Shown here piece by piece: positions 1 through 4,822 of a DNA stretch of 6,814 nt. The stretch spans positions 1 to 6,814 of the forward strand of contig CALGBT010000334.1 in the NCBI GenBank assembly GCA_937884235.1. Direction: 5' to 3'. Made by a program: the position numbers and the translations under genes. The number at the start of each line of letters is the position of its first letter. Position 1 is the first letter of the stretch. The notes under the pieces were generated by a model. It did no database searches and was not told where the DNA came from. It was given only the letters and a program-made list of their open reading frames with translations. Source of the DNA: an uncultured Pseudomonadota bacterium. GTDB lineage: Bacteria > Myxococcota_A > UBA9042 > CAIXZC01.

Positions 1-224
1 GACGGCAGATGGTTCCAGCCGCGTGGTGGTATCGGCACGGGTGGTGCGAGGTCGTGTCCACCCAGGCCCATCAATGATACGAAGGCACCCCGTCCTTACC
101 CGAAAGACCGTCCGATTGCCACCTTACCGTCTGCCATGCTTGCCGAGGCTGCCTCCCTCCGTAGAGACGGTTGGCCCGTCTGAGCGTACCCCCCAGCCCG
201 TGGTCGCGTTGTGTCGGCCCGACA
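1..224. other. Left-edge region without an assignable gene
   Basis: I see no convincing complete gene here. One plus-strand frame is open from base 1 to a TGA at 181-183 (60 codons, ending RRDGWPV) and could be the C-terminal end of a gene entering from the left, convergent with the TPR gene. It shows no recognisable motif, its third codon positions are only moderately GC-rich, and a second overlapping plus frame is also open, so the evidence is weak. On the minus strand, ATGs near 71 and 136 lack a ribosome binding site; the one near 136 hits a stop after 13 codons. Confidence 0.3.
165..181. terminator. Possible hairpin terminator between convergent ends
   Basis: AGACGG and CCGTCT form a perfect 6-bp GC-rich stem around a 5-nt loop (TTGGC). 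The hairpin sits 43 nt past the stop of the minus-strand TPR gene and overlaps the stop of the open frame on the other strand, a suitable place for a shared terminator. No T-run follows on either strand, so it is not a canonical intrinsic terminator and could be chance. Confidence 0.25.
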
Positions 225-923
225 TCAGAAGAGGATCTTGTTCAACATCTTGCGGGCGTACTGGCGGGCGTCCTCGGCCTCCCATTCGCCATAGGGTGGG
301 GCGGTAGATTCGTCGATTACTTTCTGGTAGGTGGCCCGCGCCTCTCGCTTCCGGCCCACTTTGCGGTAACCGGCTGCCAACTCGAGTAGCATTTCCGGAT
401 CATGAGGGGCAAGCCGTGCCCCCTCCTCGAGGTGTGCCATGGCCTTCTTCTTATCGCCGAAGCTGATCAGCGGCGGCAGTTCCCGATAGAGAACGCCGAG
501 AAGCATGTAGGCTTCGAAGCGGTCGGGGGCATCTCTCAGCATCGAAGTCATGTAATCTCGTGCTACGCCGGCCCCCTTGAGTGCGGCTGCGATTCCTTCT
601 GCTTCCCGGGCCCGGAAAGTCGTCAGGGCGTGCCAGTAGCGGGCGTCGTAGTCGGCCGGGTCGGCCTGCAGTGCCCGGCTGGCGGCATCGACACCTCGCA
701 AGGCGGTGGTTCGGCGAGCTGCGGAATCCTTGAGGCGGTGCGCCAGATAGTAGGCGGTGCGGGCCGTGAAGATCTGCAGGAACCGGTCTTCGGGATGGCG
801 CGCCGCCAGGGTTGCGCTCTCTTCCGCAGCGGCAATGTGTTGCTGAACGTCAGCTCGCAAATTGTACATTGCCAGCAGCGCCTCCCATTGGCTGTCGGGA
901 ACTACTGGCGAGGGACCGTCCAT
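225..923 (-). CDS. Small cytoplasmic TPR-repeat protein, TAtT/RMD-like
   Basis: This is a 232-residue all-helical protein with no signal peptide or membrane segment, so it is probably cytoplasmic. Tetratricopeptide-like helix pairs are visible at about residues 93-134, 135-176 and 177-206. They show W/Y-x-x-A/L-G-x-x-Y spacing and loops such as APDRFEAY and APHDPEM. Residues 31-90 look like one or two more degenerate pairs (AAR...HPED, ALQADPADYDA). The insertion LPPLISFGDKKKAMAHLEEG (149-168) recalls TAtT-type TPR proteins (periplasmic components of TRAP transport) and eukaryotic regulator-of-microtubule-dynamics proteins; that comparison is from memory. No enzymatic motif is seen, so a scaffold or protein-binding role is inferred. 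The first ATG is chosen because a strong AGGAGGT lies just upstream; Met19 has none. It is transcribed divergently from the lipoprotein pair and no shared function is evident. Confidence 0.85.
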   Translation of the reverse strand: MDGPSPVVPDSQWEALLAMYNLRADVQQHIAAAEESATLAARHPEDRFLQIFTARTAYYLAHRLKDSAARRTTALRGVDAASRALQADPADYDARYWHALTTFRAREAEGIAAALKGAGVARDYMTSMLRDAPDRFEAYMLLGVLYRELPPLISFGDKKKAMAHLEEGARLAPHDPEMLLELAAGYRKVGRKREARATYQKVIDESTAPPYGEWEAEDARQYARKMLNKILF

Positions 924-926
924 GGG

Positions 927-933
927 ACCTCCT
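927..933 (-). promoter_or_regulatory. Ribosome binding site of the TPR gene
   Basis: The minus strand reads AGGAGGT followed by CCC and the ATG. This is a full match to the anti-Shine-Dalgarno sequence, and it fixes the start at 923. The 3-4 nt spacing is on the short side. Confidence 0.75.
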
Positions 934-979
934 GAAAATCTAGACTACTTCACAACCAATGGCCAAGCAACGCCGAAAA

Positions 980-1001
980 TGATAGAGTAGCGCCACTATC
1001 A
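980..1001. promoter_or_regulatory. Imperfect dyad in the divergent intergenic region
   Basis: TGATAG (980-985) and CTATCA (996-1001) are perfect 6-bp inverted arms separated by 10 nt. The full 22-nt block matches its reverse complement at 16 positions, with a GC pair at the centre. It ends two bases before the Shine-Dalgarno of the large lipoprotein gene. It could be an operator for a dimeric regulator or a weak leader hairpin. I could not find a convincing -35/-10 pair on either strand in 924-1014, so no promoter is called. Confidence 0.35.
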
Positions 1002-1003
1002 CT

Positions 1004-1008
1004 GGAGG
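1004..1008 (+). promoter_or_regulatory. Ribosome binding site of the large lipoprotein gene
   Basis: GGAGG lies 6 nt before the ATG at 1015. Together with the signal peptide that starts there, it decides the start codon. Confidence 0.8.
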
Positions 1009-1014
1009 TTCGCC

Positions 1015-1056
1015 ATGAAGCGGGTAGGCTGTTTGATGCTCATCTTGCTGGGATGT
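1015..1056 (+). other. Lipoprotein signal peptide with lipobox
   Basis: MKR is followed by a short hydrophobic stretch (residues 4-13) and LLGC, with Cys14 as the expected lipidated residue and Gly at +2. The signal is short but fits signal peptidase II substrates. No Asp at +2 argues against inner-membrane retention under the enterobacterial rule, which may not hold in this phylum. Confidence 0.8.
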
Positions 1057-4000
1057 GGTTCCGAGGCCGGTATCGTTCTCACCAAAGACGCTCTCGAGAT
1101 GACCTCACTTGATGGTGTGGCCGAAGTCGTCGCTGCTGACATTCGCCCCCCCGATCTCTTCACTCCGGAGTTCCTCCCGCAGGAAGTGCAGGGTGACGAT
1201 GCGTTCATGGAGTGCAGCCCCGGTGATGGTTGCTTTGGCGAGCCCTGTGACAACGGCGATGACTGCCTCTCCGGGTTCTGTGTTGACCATCTCGGCAACA
1301 ACGTCTGCTCCCAGTCATGCGTTACCGAATGCCCCGCCGGCTGGGTCTGCGAGCCGACCCAGATGGGGGGCTCCGATCTCGTCTATGTCTGTGTCTCCAG
1401 CGTCGGCGTCCTCTGCCGGCCATGTGCCAACAACTCAGACTGCGTGAGCACCACCGGCCAGGAGAACATCTGCGTTGATTATGGCCCGGAAGGACGCTTC
1501 TGTGGTGCCGCATGCGCCACCGGAACCGATTGCCCGGCAGGCTACGAATGCCAGGACACTTCGGCCACCGGTAACGGCGACCTCTTCCAGTGTGTCAACA
1601 CCATGGGCGAATGTGATTGCGCCAAGAAGTCCATCAAGCTTGGCCTGCAGACCGTTTGCGAGTCCCAGAATGACTACGGGAGTTGTCCGGGCAAGAGGGT
1701 CTGTGCCGAGGCCGGCTTGACCGACTGTGATGCGCTGCAGCCTGCTCCGGAAGTCTGCGACGGAATCGACAACAACTGCAACGGCGAGGCGGACGAGGCA
1801 ACCTGCGACGATGGCAACCAATGCACCGAGGACAGTTGTCTGGGAGCCGATGGTTGCGTCAATGAACCACTCGATGGCGACAACTGCGACGATGGTGACC
1901 TCTGTACAGTGACGGACCACTGCGTCGCTGGAAGCTGTGCCGGCACGGCCATTCAATGCGATGACGGTAACCCCTGCACCACGGATCTGTGCGACGGCAC
2001 CCAGGGGTGTCTCTTCGAGGACAACAATGCGAGTTGCGATGACGGAGATGCCTGCACCATCGGTGACTTCTGTGTCAACGGAACATGTTCTGGCACCACC
2101 GTGGATTGCCAGTGCAAGGAGGACTCTGATTGCGCCCAGTTGGAAGACGGGGACCTCTGCAACGGCACCCTCTTCTGCGACAAGAGCGGTGTTCAGTTCC
2201 TGTGCAAGGTGAAGCCCGGGTCAGTGGTCGAGTGTCCGGTGGCCCCGGGCAAGGACGGCGCCTGTCTCGCCCCGGTCTGCACGCCGATCACCGGCAAGTG
2301 CGGCTTCCTGTCGCAGAACGACGGCTTTGGTTGCGACGACAAGGACTCGTGTACCTATGGGTCAACCTGTAATTCGGGGGAGTGTGTTGGCGGTATGCCC
2401 CTCAATTGTAGCGATGAGAACCCCTGCACCGCGGACTCCTGCCAGCTCGGGGTCGGTTGCCAGCATGCCCCGAAAGCTGGCTCCTGCAGCGACGCCAACG
2501 TCTGCACCTTCCCGGACCTTTGCGGTGAGGGTACCTGTCTCTCCGGACCGGCCCTGGAGTGCGACGATGGCAATCCGTGCACTGCCGATACCTGCAGCCC
2601 CACAGAGGGCTGCAAGCATGCGCCGCTGGCTGGAACTTGTGACGATGGCAACGCCTGCACCACCGGTGACAAATGTGAGGCCGGCTTCTGTGTGCCTGCC
2701 GGCATCAAAGGCTGTGACGATGGCAATCCGTGCACCAATGACAGTTGCGTTCCCGGGGCCGGGTGTTTCCACGAGTTCAACGCCGCCGCATGCAGCGATG
2801 GGAATCAGTGCACGGTCAACGATGTCTGTGCGGCCGGGCAATGTGCCGGCGGCGCGCCCCTCAACTGCGATGACGGCAACCCCTGCACCAATGATACCTG
2901 CAATCAACTGGTGGGTTGTCTCCATGCCGCCCACGCCGGGGAATGCGACGATTCCGACCCCTGTACCGTCGGGGATGCCTGCTCCGGAGGAGCCTGCGTC
3001 GGCGCCCAGCCGCTGGACTGTGACGATGGCAATCCCTGCACCAACGACGTCTGTCTGCCCATGGCTGGGTGCTCCCAGACAAACAACAAGAACCCATGCA
3101 GCGACGGTAGCGCTTGCACCACGGATGACGGGTGCTCTCTGGGTACCTGCGTGCCAGGGACGGAGGTGGATTGTGATGATGGGAATCCGTGCACCGACGA
3201 TGCCTGTCATCCGCAGCAGGGCTGTGTCAACACTGCAAACAAGGTGGCGTGTGATGATGGCAATGCCTGCACTACCGGGGACGTCTGCGCCACCGGAATC
3301 TGTCAGGGGAAGGGGTCCCTGGAATGCGATGACGACAATCCCTGCACCAAGGACATCTGCCTGCCCGGTGGCGGCTGCCAGCACCAGAATATCGACGGAG
3401 TCTGCTCTGATACCAATCCCTGTACGCTCAACGATTTCTGCGCGGACGGTCTCTGTCAACCCGGTCTGCAGAAGGACTGTGACGACGCCAACCCCTGCAC
3501 CGACGATGCCTGTGACGATTCCGGTGCCTGTGCCCATTCCGGCAATGCGGCCGCCTGCGACGACGAGAACCCCTGCACGGTTGGCGACCACTGTGGCGAC
3601 AGCAAGTGCGTGCCCACCGGGGCGCTGGGCTGTGATGATGACAATATCTGCACCACTGACTACTGCCATCCCCTCACCGGTTGCACCCACGAACTGAATA
3701 CCGTGCCCTGCGATGATGGCAGCGCCTGCACGGTGAAGGATCTTTGCGAACTGGGGGAGTGCAAGGGGACCGTCGCGCTCAATTGCAATGACGGCAACGT
3801 CTGCACCACTGACACCTGCGTCCCCGCAAGCGGCTGTCTTTACGTCGCCAACGATGCCGTCTGCGACGATGGCAATCCCTGCACCACAAGTGATGTCTGC
3901 GAGTTGGGCGTCTGCAAGGGCTCGGGAGCCAAGAACTGCGACGACGGCAACGTCTGCACCGACGATAGCTGCGACCCCGCTGAGGGATGCCTAAATGCCG

Positions 4001-4767
4001 CCAATACTGCCCCTTGTGATGACAGCAATGCCTGCACCACCACCGATGTTTGTGCGGACAAGGCGTGTGTCGGTGGTAGTGCGCCAGACTGCGATGATGC
4101 CAACGTTTGTACCGATGACAGCTGCATCCCGGCCAGCGGCTGCGCCCATGCGAATAACACTGCCAATTGCAATGATGCCAACGCCTGCACCACAACTGAT
4201 GTCTGCGCCGCTGGGTCCTGTACCGGCAGCGGCAGCCTGACCTGCAACGACAACAACTCGTGCACCGATGATAGCTGTAGCCCCGCATCAGGCTGTGTCT
4301 ACACCCCCAACGCGGGCTGCTGCACGCCGTCCGGTGGTCGGGCGGGGTTCAACTCGCTCTCCCAAGATTCGGCCGGGGGCTGCTGGGGGGCCAATGTTTG
4401 CTCCCAGACCAACTACTCGTGGAACGGTACTGGCCAGGCTTTCAGCGGCTTCGGTCAATCGATTACCTGCTCGGGTAGTTCCACCTGTGTGCAGCACACA
4501 GGTATCACGACCTACGAGGGCAGCGGTACGGTCTGCCAGGGTAAGTGGGATGTCTACTGCGACAACTCGAAGCAGTGCACCATCAACACCATTGGCAAGA
4601 CCTGCGTGGGAAGCTCCCTCACAAATGGCTGCAGCTGTACATATTCCAAGGCCATGAAATGCTCCAGCATCAAGTTGGTGGCAGTGGCAGACGGCGACGG
4701 AACGGGCAATTGCTGTGGCGGTTCCCCCCAGCCGGATAGCATGATCACGGCTGTCAGTTCCTGGTAG
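1015..4767 (+). CDS. Giant Cys-rich CTDC-repeat surface lipoprotein
   Basis: This 1250-residue protein contains roughly 170 cysteines. A lipoprotein signal (residues 1-13, lipobox LLGC, Cys14) is followed by an acidic/proline linker (15-66) and a non-repetitive Cys-rich head (67-242) with paired CPAGWVC / CPAGYEC elements. A MopE-type motif VCDGIDNNCNG sits at 247-257. Thirty four-cysteine units follow (264-364 and 440-1101), broken by a 75-residue Cys-rich island (365-439). The tail (1102-1250) is Cys/Ser/Gly-rich and of unknown family. The units match the CTDC repeat of Dictyostelium matrix proteins. What is seen is export, lipidation and a highly regular disulfide-rich repeat; what is inferred is a rigid extended surface or matrix rod, perhaps binding Ca2+ or other cations through its DDGN-type acidic loops. 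No catalytic motif and no C-terminal anchor or sorting signal is visible. It is the first gene of a pair with the next lipoprotein, with a 10-nt gap. Third codon positions are GC-rich as in the neighbours. Confidence 0.93.
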   Translation: MKRVGCLMLILLGCGSEAGIVLTKDALEMTSLDGVAEVVAADIRPPDLFTPEFLPQEVQGDDAFMECSPGDGCFGEPCDNGDDCLSGFCVDHLGNNVCSQSCVTECPAGWVCEPTQMGGSDLVYVCVSSVGVLCRPCANNSDCVSTTGQENICVDYGPEGRFCGAACATGTDCPAGYECQDTSATGNGDLFQCVNTMGECDCAKKSIKLGLQTVCESQNDYGSCPGKRVCAEAGLTDCDALQPAPEVCDGIDNNCNGEADEATCDDGNQCTEDSCLGADGCVNEPLDGDNCDDGDLCTVTDHCVAGSCAGTAIQCDDGNPCTTDLCDGTQGCLFEDNNASCDDGDACTIGDFCVNGTCSGTTVDCQCKEDSDCAQLEDGDLCNGTLFCDKSGVQFLCKVKPGSVVECPVAPGKDGACLAPVCTPITGKCGFLSQNDGFGCDDKDSCTYGSTCNSGECVGGMPLNCSDENPCTADSCQLGVGCQHAPKAGSCSDANVCTFPDLCGEGTCLSGPALECDDGNPCTADTCSPTEGCKHAPLAGTCDDGNACTTGDKCEAGFCVPAGIKGCDDGNPCTNDSCVPGAGCFHEFNAAACSDGNQCTVNDVCAAGQCAGGAPLNCDDGNPCTNDTCNQLVGCLHAAHAGECDDSDPCTVGDACSGGACVGAQPLDCDDGNPCTNDVCLPMAGCSQTNNKNPCSDGSACTTDDGCSLGTCVPGTEVDCDDGNPCTDDACHPQQGCVNTANKVACDDGNACTTGDVCATGICQGKGSLECDDDNPCTKDICLPGGGCQHQNIDGVCSDTNPCTLNDFCADGLCQPGLQKDCDDANPCTDDACDDSGACAHSGNAAACDDENPCTVGDHCGDSKCVPTGALGCDDDNICTTDYCHPLTGCTHELNTVPCDDGSACTVKDLCELGECKGTVALNCNDGNVCTTDTCVPASGCLYVANDAVCDDGNPCTTSDVCELGVCKGSGAKNCDDGNVCTDDSCDPAEGCLNAANTAPCDDSNACTTTDVCADKACVGGSAPDCDDANVCTDDSCIPASGCAHANNTANCNDANACTTTDVCAAGSCTGSGSLTCNDNNSCTDDSCSPASGCVYTPNAGCCTPSGGRAGFNSLSQDSAGGCWGANVCSQTNYSWNGTGQAFSGFGQSITCSGSSTCVQHTGITTYEGSGTVCQGKWDVYCDNSKQCTINTIGKTCVGSSLTNGCSCTYSKAMKCSSIKLVAVADGDGTGNCCGGSPQPDSMITAVSSW
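1747..1797 (+). other. MopE-like putative metal-binding motif
   Basis: Residues 245-261 carry PEVCDGIDNNCNGEADE. This matches the short motif known in Pfam as the Cu-binding MopE domain (PF11617 from memory), which is frequent in deltaproteobacterial secreted proteins. The name derives from the Methylococcus protein MopE; copper binding by this copy is not shown. It sits directly before the repeat array. Confidence 0.75.
1804..2106 (+). repeat. First CTDC repeat block, four units (A-B-A-B)
   Basis: Residues 264-364 hold four units of 27, 24, 26 and 24 residues. A-type units have cysteines at positions 1, 7, 12 and 18; B-type units at 1, 7, 13 and 18. Each begins CDDG(N/D)xCT. Unit lengths vary here, whereas the second block is strictly regular. 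Confidence 0.9.
2107..2331 (+). other. 75-residue Cys-rich island inside the repeat array
   Basis: Residues 365-439 do not follow the CTDC pattern. The segment has ten cysteines and reads CQCKEDSDC, then DLCNGTLFC, then ECPVAPGKDGACLAPVC and TGKCGF. It separates unit 4 (type B) from unit 5 (also type B), so the A/B alternation is broken at this point. I recognise no named domain; it resembles segments that accompany such repeats in other deltaproteobacterial proteins (from memory). Confidence 0.75.
2332..4317 (+). repeat. Second CTDC repeat block, 26 alternating units
   Basis: Residues 440-1101 hold 13 B-type (25 residues) and 13 A-type (26 residues) units in strict B-A alternation, giving a 51-residue (153-nt) period with no indel except one residue missing in the final unit. 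Consensus A is CDDGNPCTxDxC-x5-C-x8. Consensus B is CDDGNACTxxDxC-x4-C-x7. The four cysteines of every unit are conserved, which fits two disulfides per unit. Codons differ between units, so the repeats are not recent DNA duplications. Confidence 0.93.
4318..4764 (+). other. Unrecognised Cys/Ser/Gly-rich C-terminal domain
   Basis: Residues 1102-1250 form a separate 149-residue segment with 15 cysteines, including CC pairs at both ends (residues 1102-1103 and NCCGG near the C-terminus). It is rich in Ser, Thr, Gly and Asn, with aromatic-containing stretches such as NYSWNG and KWDVYC suggesting a beta-rich globular fold. I recognise no family. The chain ends SMITAVSSW with no hydrophobic anchor. 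Confidence 0.7.
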
Positions 4768-4771
4768 GAGG
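4767..4771 (+). promoter_or_regulatory. Ribosome binding site overlapping the preceding stop
   Basis: GGAGG starts on the last base of the upstream TAG stop and lies 6 nt before the ATG at 4778. The overlap points to a shared transcript and possible translational coupling of the two lipoproteins. Confidence 0.75.
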
Positions 4772-4777
4772 GGATTC

Positions 4778-4822
4778 ATGAAGCGATGGATATGGACCCT
4801 GGTGGTGGCGGTGATGGCCTGC
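4778..4822 (+). other. Lipoprotein signal peptide with lipobox
   Basis: MKRW is followed by a hydrophobic core (residues 5-13) and VMAC, with Cys15 as the predicted lipidated residue and Gly at +2. The layout (MKR, short core, CG-x-E) parallels that of the upstream lipoprotein. Confidence 0.8.

Noticed and set aside
1..71. Start of another minus-strand gene at the ATG near position 71
   Set aside because: No ribosome binding site precedes it and only about 23 codons are visible before the window edge.
402..935. 177-codon plus-strand open frame opposite the TPR gene
   Set aside because: The minus-strand reading gives a coherent TPR protein with a strong ribosome binding site; this frame shows no domain.
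924..1014. Sigma70-type promoter, for example TTCACA at 949-954 with a TAGAGT at 983-988
   Set aside because: The spacing is about 28 nt, far from 17, and no better pair was found on either strand.
2362..3690. 442-codon minus-strand open frame antisense to the repeats
   Set aside because: Same periodic artefact on the other strand, giving a Gly/Ala/Val/Ile-rich repetitive product with no recognisable domain.
2327..3697. 456-codon plus-strand open frame inside the repeat array
   Set aside because: It is an out-of-frame shadow. The repeat period is 153 nt, a multiple of three, so a frame free of stops in one unit stays free in all. The product is a low-complexity Ala/Pro/Thr-rich chain without its own ribosome binding site.
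1804..4317. CRISPR array or DNA satellite
   Set aside because: The periodicity is at protein level with diverged codons, there are no identical direct repeats with unique spacers, and the reading frame is uninterrupted.
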